Source: Flavobacterium channae
Lineage (GTDB): Bacteria > Bacteroidota > Bacteroidia > Flavobacteriales > Flavobacteriaceae
Direction: 5' to 3'
DNA length: 64,000 nt
Assembly: GCF_021172165.1 (NCBI RefSeq)
Contig: NZ_CP089096.1
Coordinates: forward strand, 310,001 to 374,000
In this document: positions 1 to 9,844 of the stretch, piece by piece
Layout: each line of letters opens with the position of its first letter
Position numbering within the stretch: position 1 is the stretch's first letter
Notes under the pieces: model-generated
Database searches by the model: none
Seen by the model: only the letters and a program-made list of their open reading frames with translations
Told to the model about the DNA's origin: nothing
Made by a program: the position numbers and the translations under genes

Positions 1-2611
1 CTCTAAATTGACCTGGAGCTAAGGCAATTGTAGCTGTTGGACTAGTAATAGTAATTGGCGTGTTGTCCATTAAATTATACCAAGTCATTGGATAGGTATA
101 AACATCTGTTGGGAAACTTGGATTAATATTTTGGCTACCAACAGAGAAATTTGCAATTACTACTACATTTCGCAATTGTGTAGTAGGGTAGGAATTGTTG
201 TAAACATATAATCTTTGACGAATATTACTTCCATCAGGACTAATTGCAAAATCAGAACTAAATACAGGTTCAGTTGTTTTAAGATTAATCATTTTAGACC
301 AATCACTTAAAATAGCAGTTCTTCTAGCATCTGCTAACCAATTTTGCGTCCATTGTACTTGTTCTTTAGTATCAAGTTTACAATCGCCAGGAAAAAAGGC
401 ACTTTCATCGTTAATTGTACCATTCGAACAAGTATAAATAGATTGGTTGTTTCCTAGTTCTCCAAAATGCCAAATCATTTTTGGTCCAGGAACCAAAATA
501 CTCATAGCACCTATAGCTCCCATTCTTGCTAAAGCATTTGTTAGGTTTCCATTTACTGGAGCTGTTCCACCACCATTTCCGTAAGTTACAGCTTCATACA
601 TCATTCTGTCTTTATCATGACTTTCAGGATATCCCATTAAGCGCTTTCCAGCAAAACCACGACTATCGTGACCCATTCTAGAAATGTTTTGAGTTGAGAA
701 TCCCATTGCTAGTTCTTTGTATTGTGTATACATTTCACCCCACATCATGATTCCTTTTCCTTCCCCTAATCTGTAATTTGCCCATTGTTGTTCTTCTGCA
801 TCTGTTCCTAAATGTTCAAAAATCACATAATGATTGTTGTCTAAACTCCAAGAATAATCTGCATATTCTTTTAATACATCAACTCTGTCTTGTTGATATG
901 CATTTGTACAAGCATCATCTCCAGAAGTACAGTTTTGTGTAAATCCTTTTGTTAAATCCCAACGGAATCCATCTATTTTAAATTCTGTAATCCAATGTTT
1001 TATGGTTTGTTTTACATAGTTTTTAGTTAGTGTAGAAGAGTGGTTAAAATCTTCTCCTACGCTATAACTATGCCTAGCAGAAGTGTTAAAAAAAGGATTG
1101 TCACTTGCAGGACCACCCCAACCATCATTTTCTGGGTCATTCATCCACATTCTAACCATAGGATTTCTTCCAAAAGCATGGTTGAATGCTAGGTCTAAAA
1201 TTACAGCTATTCCATTTTGATGACATAAATCAACAAGTTCTTTGAATTTTTCTGGTGTTCCATAGAATTTGTCTAACGCCATATGAAAAGCGGTGTTGTA
1301 TCCCCAACTTTCATTTCCTTCAAATTCCATAATCGGCATTAAATGAATCGCATTAATTCCTAAATCTTTGAAATATTGAATTTTGTCAATAACATCTTGA
1401 AAGTTTCTATCACCATCAAAGTCACGGATTAATAATTCATAAACTACTAATTTGTCTTTGTCTGGTTTTGCAAAGTTTGTTACTTGCCAATTGTATGGAG
1501 CTACTCCGGTTTTAAACCAAGTTACTTCACGTTCTTGACCCGCAGGGTAAGTTGGTAAATTTGGGAAAGTTGTATTTGAAATCCATGAATCATCATATGG
1601 TGATAAAACCATTTTTGAACATGGATCAGCTGTTTTTACTAATGAAGGCGAATTTGCAATTGGAGTTTGATCAACAACCCAATATTGATACGTGTTGTCA
1701 ACACCTGCAGTAAGTCCCGTTAGTTCTAACCAAAATTTTCCAGTAGAAGGATCTTTTTTCATTGCATAGTTACTGTCTGGAGTATAATTATTAAAACTTC
1801 CTGCAACATATACAAAATCTTTTCCTGGAGCTTCTAAAACTAAAGTGGCTCTAGTGTTATCAGAGATATTGTAATTAATTCCGTTCTCAAGTCCATTAGG
1901 CATAGCTTGAGAAATTATTCCAGGATTTACAATAACTGAAAATCTTCTTGTTATGGTTGATGCTCCTAAAGTTACCTCTAAATCATAACTAGTATTAGTG
2001 GTAATGTTTGTGTGATTAAATGAATAACTTGATGTTGTATTTGTATTAATGCTTACACCGTTAGCTTTCAAATTATAACTTGCTGCACCTCCAGTATTTG
2101 TAGCTGCAATGTTTAAACTACCACCAGAGTTCATAATTGTTGCGCTATTGATTGCTGGAGCAGTTAAGTTTACTTGAAATGTTCCAACATTGAAAATAAA
2201 ATCGCCACAAGAAGGGGGTAATTTTAATGTTTGACTTCCGTTAGCGTTTCTGAAAACCATTCCAAGTTTTGTTGCATTTGCTTGTTGTGTAGCATTTAAA
2301 CCAAAATAAACACTTGGAGTTAATGTAATACTCCATGTTCCATTTCCATTATTTGTCATTAATCCCACGTTGTCATCTTGTCCCCAGTTTCCAACAACTC
2401 CAAAACCGAAAGCATTAGTATCATCTCCAACACCAGCATGCATATACACTTTTGCAGGAGAAGTTCCTATTAGATTGCAAGATTGAGCAGCTGTAGAAAC
2501 AGTAATTGTAATTTGATCTGTTACATTAAAACTACTTGGTGTAATGGTAACCTGAGCTTTGACAATAAAAGCTGTAAATAGTAATAATATTGAAAGTATT
2601 TTTTTTCTCAT
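1..2611 (-). CDS. Secreted multidomain alpha-amylase (GH13), 3' end beyond window
   Basis: About 870 residues are visible and the frame is still open at the left edge. The start is the ATG at 2609-2611, followed by a signal peptide (MRKKILSILLLF...VKAQ). Residues about 20-135 form a beta-rich domain, followed by an Ig-like stretch, a CBM48-like domain around 250-325 (FVYVAGSFNNY) and a GH13 barrel from about 360. GH13 motifs seen are DLAFNH, GFRWD (nucleophile Asp near 552), FEHLG (acid Glu near 597) and ESHD in place of the usual NHD. It should hydrolyse starch outside the cell or at its surface. A T9SS sorting domain is expected in the missing C-terminus, but this is inference. It lies 54 bp after the susE-like gene on the same strand, behind a strong hairpin. 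Confidence 0.88.
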   Translation of the reverse strand, partial: MRKKILSILLLFTAFIVKAQVTITPSSFNVTDQITITVSTAAQSCNLIGTSPAKVYMHAGVGDDTNAFGFGVVGNWGQDDNVGLMTNNGNGTWSITLTPSVYFGLNATQQANATKLGMVFRNANGSQTLKLPPSCGDFIFNVGTFQVNLTAPAINSATIMNSGGSLNIAATNTGGAASYNLKANGVSINTNTTSSYSFNHTNITTNTSYDLEVTLGASTITRRFSVIVNPGIISQAMPNGLENGINYNISDNTRATLVLEAPGKDFVYVAGSFNNYTPDSNYAMKKDPSTGKFWLELTGLTAGVDNTYQYWVVDQTPIANSPSLVKTADPCSKMVLSPYDDSWISNTTFPNLPTYPAGQEREVTWFKTGVAPYNWQVTNFAKPDKDKLVVYELLIRDFDGDRNFQDVIDKIQYFKDLGINAIHLMPIMEFEGNESWGYNTAFHMALDKFYGTPEKFKELVDLCHQNGIAVILDLAFNHAFGRNPMVRMWMNDPENDGWGGPASDNPFFNTSARHSYSVGEDFNHSSTLTKNYVKQTIKHWITEFKIDGFRWDLTKGFTQNCTSGDDACTNAYQQDRVDVLKEYADYSWSLDNNHYVIFEHLGTDAEEQQWANYRLGEGKGIMMWGEMYTQYKELAMGFSTQNISRMGHDSRGFAGKRLMGYPESHDKDRMMYEAVTYGNGGGTAPVNGNLTNALARMGAIGAMSILVPGPKMIWHFGELGNNQSIYTCSNGTINDESAFFPGDCKLDTKEQVQWTQNWLADARRTAILSDWSKMINLKTTEPVFSSDFAISPDGSNIRQRLYVYNNSYPTTQLRNVVVIANFSVGSQNINPSFPTDVYTYPMTWYNLMDNTPITITSPTATIALAPGQFR

Positions 2612-2626
2612 AGCTTGTAAATTGGA

Positions 2627-2654
2627 AAAAGGGCTGCTTTAAGGCAGCCCTTTT
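2627..2654 (-). terminator. Strong hairpin between susE-like gene and amylase
   Basis: An 11-bp perfect GC-rich stem (AAAAGGGCTGC / GCAGCCCTTTT) with a 6-nt loop lies between the stop of the susE-like gene and the amylase start. On the minus strand a short T run follows. It looks like a Rho-independent terminator or attenuator that would lower amylase transcript relative to susCDE. Confidence 0.7.
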
Positions 2655-2665
2655 GTATTTAATAA

Positions 2666-3754
2666 TTAAAGAGCGATTAACTCGTAAGTATATCTTCTTG
2701 GATTTGATAAGTCTAAGATAACTTTATAGTTTCCAGCAGCGCCAGAGAATGTTAAATCTCCACCATCTACTAAATAACCATCAGCATTTACAGTTCCTAA
2801 GTCAAAACCATTGCTCCAAGCATTATTTCCTCTGAATTTGAAATTCCCTGGAACTAAAGCAATACTAGCAATTTCTAATTTTTTAGTTGTTGGATTGTAT
2901 GTGAAGTCAGTGTCTGAATCCCAACCTGTTGGAGTTGCGGCTCCTATGATACCCCAACTTACAGCAGTTGTTGAGTAAGTCATTCCATCAAGATTTTGAG
3001 CTGTAATAGCACCGGTATTTGCTCTTACTCTGTAATAACCTGCTATAGCAGTACAATTTGATTCTCCTGTTTCAGCTAAGATTCCTGAGAAATCACCATT
3101 GTCTCCATAATCAGGTCCGCCAGCGGGAGGGAAGTTAAATGTTCCATCAGCACTTTGAGCAACAAATTTAAACTCACCATCTAGCCAAACATATCCTTCA
3201 AAGTCAGTTCTTCCAAAATCTGAAGCTGCTATTAGAGGAGCATTTCCAGCATTCCAACCTTGATGATTACCAGCTACGGCAAGTTTAGGTAAATCGGTTG
3301 TATAAGGAGTTACTGTAATAGTAATTACATTTGAGTAAGCTACTACATCTCCATTTGTTCCTAAAGATGATTTAATTCTTACATCCAAATCTCCAGCTGT
3401 ATAAGGTACTAAACCAGCTGCTAAAGCAATTGCATTTAAAGATTCATGTGTGTATGTGTAAAAACGACTATTTGTTGTTCCTCCAGAGTAAATTGTTGCA
3501 AAGTCAGTTCCAGCAAGAGCCATTTCTACTTCGTAATTAATTTCAGTTTGAACACCATAATCAGCATGATCCCAAACTAAAGTTGTAACTTCTGCAGAGG
3601 CTGTGGCAGGATTAAGAACATAAGCACTTCCAGTTAATGGAGTTAATAATTCTGGTCCACCACTAGGGTTAATAATTGTTTGATCATCATTTTCACATGA
3701 CACATTTGCTATAAATAAAATTGCTAATGCACCTATTTTTAATAAATTTTTCAT
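2666..3754 (-). CDS. SusE/SusF-like outer-membrane starch-binding lipoprotein
   Basis: A 362-residue lipoprotein with lipobox ending at Cys20 (FIANVSC) followed by acidic residues (ENDD), consistent with surface export in Flavobacteria. Residues about 25-150 look like the SusE N-terminal domain (GGPELLTP...). The rest resembles two SusE/F carbohydrate-binding modules with exposed Trp (HQGWNAGN, PTGWDSD, NAWSNGFD). It should bind starch or maltodextrin at the surface beside SusCD. It lies directly after susD (19 bp) in the same transcript. Family assignment is from domain pattern and position; it could equally be called SusF-like. Confidence 0.85.
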   Translation of the reverse strand: MKNLLKIGALAILFIANVSCENDDQTIINPSGGPELLTPLTGSAYVLNPATASAEVTTLVWDHADYGVQTEINYEVEMALAGTDFATIYSGGTTNSRFYTYTHESLNAIALAAGLVPYTAGDLDVRIKSSLGTNGDVVAYSNVITITVTPYTTDLPKLAVAGNHQGWNAGNAPLIAASDFGRTDFEGYVWLDGEFKFVAQSADGTFNFPPAGGPDYGDNGDFSGILAETGESNCTAIAGYYRVRANTGAITAQNLDGMTYSTTAVSWGIIGAATPTGWDSDTDFTYNPTTKKLEIASIALVPGNFKFRGNNAWSNGFDLGTVNADGYLVDGGDLTFSGAAGNYKVILDLSNPRRYTYELIAL

Positions 3755-3773
3755 ATTTGATATACTTTTAATA

Positions 3774-5321
3774 TTAATAACCAGGGTTTTGAGTTAAATT
3801 TGGATTTGCTTGTAAAGCAGTTAGAGGAATTGGGAAAACATTATATGTGCTTGGGATGCTTGTTCCAGTTTGAACGTTACCTTTCCAAGGCCATAGGTAT
3901 GAACCACCTGTGAATTTTCCAAAACGAATTAAGTCACTTCTTCTGTGTCCTTCTAAATTAAGTTCTCTTCCTCTTTCGTCTAGAATAAAGTCTAATGTAA
4001 GATCAGATTCAGTTATTGAAGTAGCATTTGAACGATTTCTTACCAAGTTAACATAAGTTGCAGCTTGACTTAATGTTCCTCCTGCACCTCTTATTGCACA
4101 TTCTGCATACATTAAATAAACATCGGACAATCTATAAAGTGGAAAATCAGTGCTTGAAAAAACAGTAGGAGTTCCCGAAGAAGAATGGAAATTTGTATTT
4201 CTAAACTTTGTTGAAGGATAACCATGAGTCCATTCTTTATAATCATTCATTTCATAAGTATGTCCAGATGTCCAAAATAAATCAGCTCTATCATCTGTTG
4301 AAGAACCTAATGGACCAAATAAACCATACCAAGCTTTAGTTGCTCTGTGACCTGCCCATGCATCATTACCTCCAGGGTTACCAAATAGAGTTGTTGTCAT
4401 AGTAGCACTGTTCATACTACCATTAATGATATAGGTTGTATTTCCAAAACTTTGACTTACAATTGCATCAGCAATTAAAGGAAAAATAATTTCAGAAGAC
4501 ATGTAGTTATCAGCAGAGAAAACTTCTACAAAGTTGTCATCTAATACATAACCACCTTCATTAATGATTTTATTAATATATGTTAAAGCGTCTGTGTATC
4601 TAGGAGTGCCTGTATATACTTCTGCATTCATATATAATTTTGCTAATAACATTGAAGCAGCATATTTATTAGCTCTACCATATGAATTAGTTTGAGGTAA
4701 ATTTTCAATTGCTTGAATTAACTCGCTTTCAACAAAGTTGAATAATTCTGTTCTTGTTGATTCAGGTAAAGGAGTTGAAACACCATTTTGTGCTTCAGTT
4801 ACTAATACACCTTTTCCAAAACAATCAATCATGTAGTAATAAGCTAAAGATCTTAAAAAGCGAACTTCAGCTATAACTTGATCTTTATTGTCTATAGATA
4901 CAGAGTTTAATACAACTAATAAGTTGTTACATTGAGGTACTGTATAGTAAACTCTATTGTATAAATATCTAAAGAATTTATTGTTTTCATCCCAGTTTGA
5001 TGCAGTTGTTAATTGATCTAAACCATCATCACCCCATCTATTTTTCATTCCATCGGCAGTAAAATCTTGTAAATTTACGATACCTCTTAAGAATGGAGAT
5101 TCTCCTGGGTCATCACTAATATCAGAGCTACCTGGGCCATTAGGTCCCGACAAGGCAAATGAACCATATAGTTTTGACATAATTCCATTTATTGCATTAG
5201 GGTCTTGTGCCAAAAGTTGTTCTAGTGATAGTTCTACTACTGGCTCAGTATTTAAATCATCAGTACATGAAATTGAGACTGATAGTAATGCAATTAAGCT
5301 AAATAATTTTATTTTTTTCAT
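3774..5321 (-). CDS. susD: SusD/RagB family starch-binding lipoprotein
   Basis: A 515-residue lipoprotein with lipidated Cys19 (VSISC, then TDD). It has the typical SusD layout: an N-terminal helical region (LEQLLAQDPNAINGIMSKLYGSF), TPR-like helices (VIAEVRFLRSLAYYYMIDCFGKG, ANKYAASMLLAKLYMNAEVY) and the C-terminal signature LNLEGHRRSDLIRFGKF with the end PIPLTALQANPNLTQNPGY. It forms the lid over the SusC transporter and captures maltodextrin. It starts 10 bp after susC and precedes the susE-like gene, which together make a standard starch-uptake operon. Confidence 0.95.
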   Translation of the reverse strand: MKKIKLFSLIALLSVSISCTDDLNTEPVVELSLEQLLAQDPNAINGIMSKLYGSFALSGPNGPGSSDISDDPGESPFLRGIVNLQDFTADGMKNRWGDDGLDQLTTASNWDENNKFFRYLYNRVYYTVPQCNNLLVVLNSVSIDNKDQVIAEVRFLRSLAYYYMIDCFGKGVLVTEAQNGVSTPLPESTRTELFNFVESELIQAIENLPQTNSYGRANKYAASMLLAKLYMNAEVYTGTPRYTDALTYINKIINEGGYVLDDNFVEVFSADNYMSSEIIFPLIADAIVSQSFGNTTYIINGSMNSATMTTTLFGNPGGNDAWAGHRATKAWYGLFGPLGSSTDDRADLFWTSGHTYEMNDYKEWTHGYPSTKFRNTNFHSSSGTPTVFSSTDFPLYRLSDVYLMYAECAIRGAGGTLSQAATYVNLVRNRSNATSITESDLTLDFILDERGRELNLEGHRRSDLIRFGKFTGGSYLWPWKGNVQTGTSIPSTYNVFPIPLTALQANPNLTQNPGY

Positions 5322-5331
5322 AGTATTTTTT

Positions 5332-8300
5332 TTAGAAATCTAAACTTAAACCTACTGTATATACTCTTGGTCTTGGATAGAAATTGTTATCAATTCCACC
5401 AAAATTTTCAGGGTCTTGACCTCCATATTTTGTTACAAGGAATGCGTTATTAACAGCTCCGTAAAGTCTTAAAGAAGCATCTTTATAGAATTTGTTAAAT
5501 CTATATCCTAAAACTATATTTTCACATCTTAAGAATGTTGCGTCTTCAACCATGTAGTCTGAGAATTTTTCATTTCCATTAAAATTCATAAAAGATGTAC
5601 TAGCTTCACCTGCGTAAAAATCTAAGACATTTGATAAGCTGCTAGAGTTTGTTGGTACAGCTGCATTAATCCATCCTGAAGTAAGAATTCTAGAGTTATA
5701 AGTTTGTCCACCAAATTGTCCTCTAAAGCTTGTTCCAAAATCCCAGTTTTTATAGTTGTAGTTAAATCCAAATCCAAAAGTCCATTTTGGGGTTCTTTCT
5801 ACATAGTAACGGTCGTCATTAGTAATTTGTCCATCTCCATTTCTGTCAACAAATGCTCCTGGGATTACATTTCCATTAGTGTCATATAATTGTTGGAATA
5901 ACCAAAAAGCATAAGGTTGGTAACCAACAGCATTTACTTGAGAGTTAACATTAGTTCCAACAGGTAATCCACCTCCAGCGTTTAATCTTTCAACATCTCC
6001 TAAATCTGTTACTTCAACACTATTGTAGGCAATATTTGAATAGAACTCAAATGTAGAATTATCGTTAGAAATAGGTTTAATATTTAAATTAAGTTCAAAG
6101 CCTTTGCCTTCAGTTTTTCCAACATTAGTAATGAAACTATCACTTAAATACTGTCCAGGCGCAGTAGGAACTCTTGCCAATAAATCGGAAGTTTTATTAT
6201 AATAAATATCAAAAGCACCGCTGATTAAGCTGTTTTTAAAGAAATTAAAATCTAATCCAGCATTTACAGTTGAAGTTTTTTCCCAAGTTAAATTTTCATT
6301 GAATGGTAATGCCGAATATAAATTTGAACCAGGTAAGTATTGACTAGTTGTACTACCAATTGAGAATAAAGGAATTGATGGATAAAAGCCTACACTTCCA
6401 GTAATGTCTTGTTGACCTGTTCTACCCGCACTCAAACGTAATTTTAAATCATTAACAAAAGTTACGTTTTTAAGAAAGTCTTCTTCTTTTATTTTCCAAG
6501 CTAATGCTGCTGCTGGGAAAAACCCCCATCTATCTTCTTCTCTAAATAAAGATGATCCGTCAGCTCTGAATGAAAGTGTTAATAAGTATTTGTTTGCAAA
6601 ATCAAGATTGGTTCTTCCAAAGAAAGATTGCAAATTCAATTCGTTATAATACCTGTTGTTTAGATTATTTGGGTTTATAACAAGTTCTCTAACTCCGGTT
6701 GTTGGATTGTATTGATAAATTTCTTTATTGCCATCGTTTTTGAAGTTTTGATAAGAATAACCTCCTTGAATATCGAATTTTTTAAGTAAACCAGTCATGT
6801 TTTTAGTATAAACTAAATAACCATCAAATGTAGTATTTGTAATCGTTTGATTTTCTTCATAATTTTTTCCAGGATTAAATACAACGTTTGTTCCGTTGTA
6901 TGTTGCAATAGCATTGTTAGTAAAAGTTTCTCTAATTTTAGATTCTGAAGCATCCAATCCTAAATTCACGACCGCTCTTAATTCTGGTAAAAAGTGCATT
7001 TTGTAATCCATTTCGATATTTCCTAAAAAACGGATACTTCTTTCAGGTCTGCTTCTTTGTTCTAAAAGAGCAACAGGATTGTACTGACCGCTAACAACAT
7101 TTGGATTGCTTGAAGTCATAGTTTGATAATATCCACCAAAAATACTGTTAGAATCGTAGATTGGTTTTGTAGGATCCATGTTGACAGCTCCTGCTAAAGC
7201 ACTTCCTTCGTCTATAGCGTTTTTATCTGTGATAATTCCTTTAGCATTAACATCTAATTTTAAATGACTATCAAGCATCGTAGGATTCATTTTAATAGAA
7301 TATGAATATCTTTCGTAATCATTTGTTTTAACGATACCTTCATTTCTAGTATATCCAATAGATGCTCTAAATGGTAAATATCCAAATAAATTAGCTCTAC
7401 CACTTAAGTTGTGATCAGTAGAAATAGAGTTTCTAAAAATTGCATCTTGCCAGTCAGTGTTAAATAATATACGACCTTCAATAATATCAGGTGTACTTGG
7501 ATCATCAACTGTACCAATAGGTGCATCAGGATCAGGAATACCTAAATTATTTACTAAGTCTGGATGGTATTCTTGAATAAATCTTGAGAATGTTTTACCA
7601 TCCATTACATTGATTTTTTTAGAAACTTTTCCAAAAGAAACACTTGAAGAATAATTAAATTCTGGACTTCCTTTACTTCCTTTTTTAGTTGTAATTATTA
7701 TAACTCCATTTGATGCTCTAGAACCATAGATTGCAGTTGCTGAAGCATCTTTTAAAATGGTAAAACTTTCGATGTCATTTGGGTTTATTAATGATAATGG
7801 ATTAGAAACCCCAGCAGGAGTTGTATTATCAACTGGTATACCATCAATAACTAATAAAGGACTACTATTAGCGTTTAAAGAAGATCCACCTCTGATTCTA
7901 ATATTTGGTGCAGAATCTGGTTGACCTCCATTGTTCGTTATTCTAACACCAGGTGCTTTACCTGTAAGTAATTGATCTGCTGATACAATTGCTCCTTTAT
8001 TAAATTCCTTTGATGTAATTGAAGTTACAGAACCTGTAGCATCTTTTTTAGTTGTTGTTCCATAACCAATAACTACAACATCTTTTAATTCTTTAGAATC
8101 TTCTTCTAATGTAATTGTGATGTTGTTTTGATTGTTGTAAGTGATTTTTTGGTTTTTATAACCAATATAAGATATTACTAATACATCCCCTTTTTTGATA
8201 TTTGAAATCGTAAAATTTCCATCAAAATCGGTTGTAGTTCCATTGCTAGTACCTTCTACAAGGACGTTTGCTCCTGGTAACGGACCCGAATTAGTTCCGT

Positions 8301-8391
8301 CTAACACCGTACCTTTTAATGTACTTTGCGCTAGAATTCCCAAAGGCAAAATCAATAAGAAAAATAACAGCTTTTTTTGCAGTGTTTTCAT
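5332..8391 (-). CDS. susC: SusC/RagA TonB-dependent outer-membrane transporter
   Basis: A 1019-residue protein with signal peptide, a carboxypeptidase-regulatory-like domain (residues about 22-100, LKGTVLDGTNSGPLPGANV), the conserved SusC linker ELKDVVVIGYGTTTKKDATG, a plug domain (LLTGKAPGVRI, PLLVIDGIPVD, SATAIYGSRASNGVIIITTKKG) and a long beta-barrel ending in a C-terminal Phe (GLSLDF). It imports maltooligosaccharides across the outer membrane using TonB energy. It is the first gene of the minus-strand susCDE-amylase unit, and its promoter region is shared with the divergent LacI-family gene. Confidence 0.96.
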   Translation of the reverse strand: MKTLQKKLLFFLLILPLGILAQSTLKGTVLDGTNSGPLPGANVLVEGTSNGTTTDFDGNFTISNIKKGDVLVISYIGYKNQKITYNNQNNITITLEEDSKELKDVVVIGYGTTTKKDATGSVTSITSKEFNKGAIVSADQLLTGKAPGVRITNNGGQPDSAPNIRIRGGSSLNANSSPLLVIDGIPVDNTTPAGVSNPLSLINPNDIESFTILKDASATAIYGSRASNGVIIITTKKGSKGSPEFNYSSSVSFGKVSKKINVMDGKTFSRFIQEYHPDLVNNLGIPDPDAPIGTVDDPSTPDIIEGRILFNTDWQDAIFRNSISTDHNLSGRANLFGYLPFRASIGYTRNEGIVKTNDYERYSYSIKMNPTMLDSHLKLDVNAKGIITDKNAIDEGSALAGAVNMDPTKPIYDSNSIFGGYYQTMTSSNPNVVSGQYNPVALLEQRSRPERSIRFLGNIEMDYKMHFLPELRAVVNLGLDASESKIRETFTNNAIATYNGTNVVFNPGKNYEENQTITNTTFDGYLVYTKNMTGLLKKFDIQGGYSYQNFKNDGNKEIYQYNPTTGVRELVINPNNLNNRYYNELNLQSFFGRTNLDFANKYLLTLSFRADGSSLFREEDRWGFFPAAALAWKIKEEDFLKNVTFVNDLKLRLSAGRTGQQDITGSVGFYPSIPLFSIGSTTSQYLPGSNLYSALPFNENLTWEKTSTVNAGLDFNFFKNSLISGAFDIYYNKTSDLLARVPTAPGQYLSDSFITNVGKTEGKGFELNLNIKPISNDNSTFEFYSNIAYNSVEVTDLGDVERLNAGGGLPVGTNVNSQVNAVGYQPYAFWLFQQLYDTNGNVIPGAFVDRNGDGQITNDDRYYVERTPKWTFGFGFNYNYKNWDFGTSFRGQFGGQTYNSRILTSGWINAAVPTNSSSLSNVLDFYAGEASTSFMNFNGNEKFSDYMVEDATFLRCENIVLGYRFNKFYKDASLRLYGAVNNAFLVTKYGGQDPENFGGIDNNFYPRPRVYTVGLSLDF

Positions 8392-8423
8392 ACAAATTGT
8401 TTAGATTAGATTGTTTTTTAATT

Positions 8424-8443
8424 GCTTATAAATTCACTTCTAA
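8424..8443. promoter_or_regulatory. 20-bp motif shared with the transporter promoter
   Basis: GCTTATAAATTCACTTCTAA recurs with one mismatch at 9763-9782, upstream of the sugar transporter. Here it sits 3 bp downstream of a possible -7 box (TAAATTTA, 8447-8454) for susC. It is inverted relative to the gene compared with the other copy. A shared protein-binding site is the simplest reading, but no regulator is assigned. Confidence 0.5.
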
Positions 8444-8498
8444 TGTTAAATTTATGTAAAAATTGCATAAAAAAAATGATGCTCGACGAAATGCTTTG

Positions 8499-8512
8499 CG
8501 AAAACGTTTTCG
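8499..8512. promoter_or_regulatory. LacI-family operator
   Basis: CGAAAACGTTTTCG is a perfect 14-bp palindrome of the standard LacI-family operator form with a central CG. It lies in the 225-bp region between susC (minus) and the LacI-family gene (plus), about 108 bp from the susC start and 105 bp from the regulator start. It is the likely binding site of that regulator. Its distance from the putative susC -7 box would allow activation as well as autoregulation. Confidence 0.75.
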
Positions 8513-8616
8513 TGTTGAAAACTTTATTTTTTTAACATGTTTTGCGTTGAAATTTTACGATACATAAAAAAAAATAGCTACTTTTAGTTAATATTAATAT
8601 TTTGCCACAAACTACA

Positions 8617-9642
8617 ATGAGAAAAAAAGTAACTTTAAAGCAAATTGCAAAAGAATTAGATGTCTCAATATCAACTGTTTCCAAGTCCTTGAGAGATAGT
8701 CATGAAATAAGTGAAGATACGAGATTAAAAGTTCAGGCTTTTGCAAAGCTTTATAACTATAAGCCAAACAATATTGCGCTAAGTTTAAAAAATAAAAAAA
8801 CGAAAACTATTGGGATTATCATTCCTGAAATAGTTCATCATTTTTTTGCTACAGTAATTAGTGGTATAGAGCAAGTTGCAAATGAAAGTGGCTACAATGT
8901 AATTGTATGTTTATCCGATGAATCGTTTGATAAAGAAGTAATCAATATGGAATTATTGGCAAATGGTAGTACAGATGGTTTTATCATGTCTTTATCTAAA
9001 GAGACACAGCAAAAGAAAGATTTTCATCATATTCAAGAAATTATCAATCAAGGTATGCCAGTTGTAATGTTTGATAGGGTAACCAATGATGTTTTTTGTG
9101 ATAAAGTTATTATTGATGATCAAGAAGCTGCGTTTAATGCGGTTCAATTTTTTATCGATAGTGGATTTAAAAAGATTGGATTAATCACTACTATAGATTA
9201 TGTAAGTGTAGGTAAATTAAGAACCGATGGTTACAAAAAAGCACTTTTGGCTAATGGGATTACAATAGATGAAGATTTAATTGTTAAGATTGAAGACATC
9301 GAAAATTGCTCTGTTAAAATAGAAAATCTCATTAAAAATGTTAAATGCGATGCCATATTTGCAGTTAACGAATTGTTTGCTGTTACAGCAATTAAATTGG
9401 CAGCTAAAAACAATTTAAAAGTACCTGAAGATATTTCTGTTATTGGTTTTACCGATGGGATTATTTCTCAATTTTCAACTCCAAGCATATCAACGGTTAG
9501 TCAGAATGGTATTAAAATGGGAAGAAAATCTGCGCAAATGTTAATTGAACGATTGGAATTGGAAGACGAAGAAGATGAACATTACAAGACAGAATTAATC
9601 GAAACAAATCTAATTTTTAGAGAATCTACGACAACGAAATAG
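8617..9642 (+). CDS. LacI-family transcriptional regulator of the starch locus
   Basis: 341 residues from the ATG at 8617. A TTG 15 bp upstream is in frame, but starting at MRKKVTLKQIA places the HTH at the usual N-terminal position. The HTH is TLKQIAKELDVSISTVSKSLRD and the hinge helix is PNNIALSLKNKKTKTIGIIIPE. A periplasmic-binding-like sensor domain follows (VIDDQEAAFNAVQFFIDSG...IGLITT, DAIFAVNELFAVTAIKLA, ISVIGFTDG). It probably senses a maltose-related ligand and controls both flanking gene groups. In Bacteroides the equivalent control is by SusR; here a LacI protein and a LacI operator are adjacent. Confidence 0.9.
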   Translation: MRKKVTLKQIAKELDVSISTVSKSLRDSHEISEDTRLKVQAFAKLYNYKPNNIALSLKNKKTKTIGIIIPEIVHHFFATVISGIEQVANESGYNVIVCLSDESFDKEVINMELLANGSTDGFIMSLSKETQQKKDFHHIQEIINQGMPVVMFDRVTNDVFCDKVIIDDQEAAFNAVQFFIDSGFKKIGLITTIDYVSVGKLRTDGYKKALLANGITIDEDLIVKIEDIENCSVKIENLIKNVKCDAIFAVNELFAVTAIKLAAKNNLKVPEDISVIGFTDGIISQFSTPSISTVSQNGIKMGRKSAQMLIERLELEDEEDEHYKTELIETNLIFRESTTTK

Positions 9643-9762
9643 TTTTGTTTAATTTATTAAAAATCAACATTTTGCATTTTTCAAAATCTGATTTTAATAA
9701 TGATAATATTGACTTTTTTTTTGTTTGTTTAAAAAAAATAATATTAAATTTACAGAATCAAA

Positions 9763-9818
9763 GCTTATAACTTCACTTCTAAAACATAAGTTTTGATAAG
9801 CACATACAAACGCTTATC
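9763..9818. promoter_or_regulatory. Transporter-operon promoter region: shared 20-bp motif and inverted repeat
   Basis: A TAAATTTA box (9745-9752), identical to that upstream of susC, is followed by GCTTATAACTTCACTTCTAA at 9763-9782. A GATAAGC / GCTTATC inverted repeat follows at 9795-9818. The transporter ATG is at 9845. These are candidate regulator sites for the maltose operon; no perfect CGAAAACGTTTTCG palindrome was seen here. Confidence 0.45.
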
Positions 9819-9844
9819 GTTTTATTAATAAATAAATTACGATA

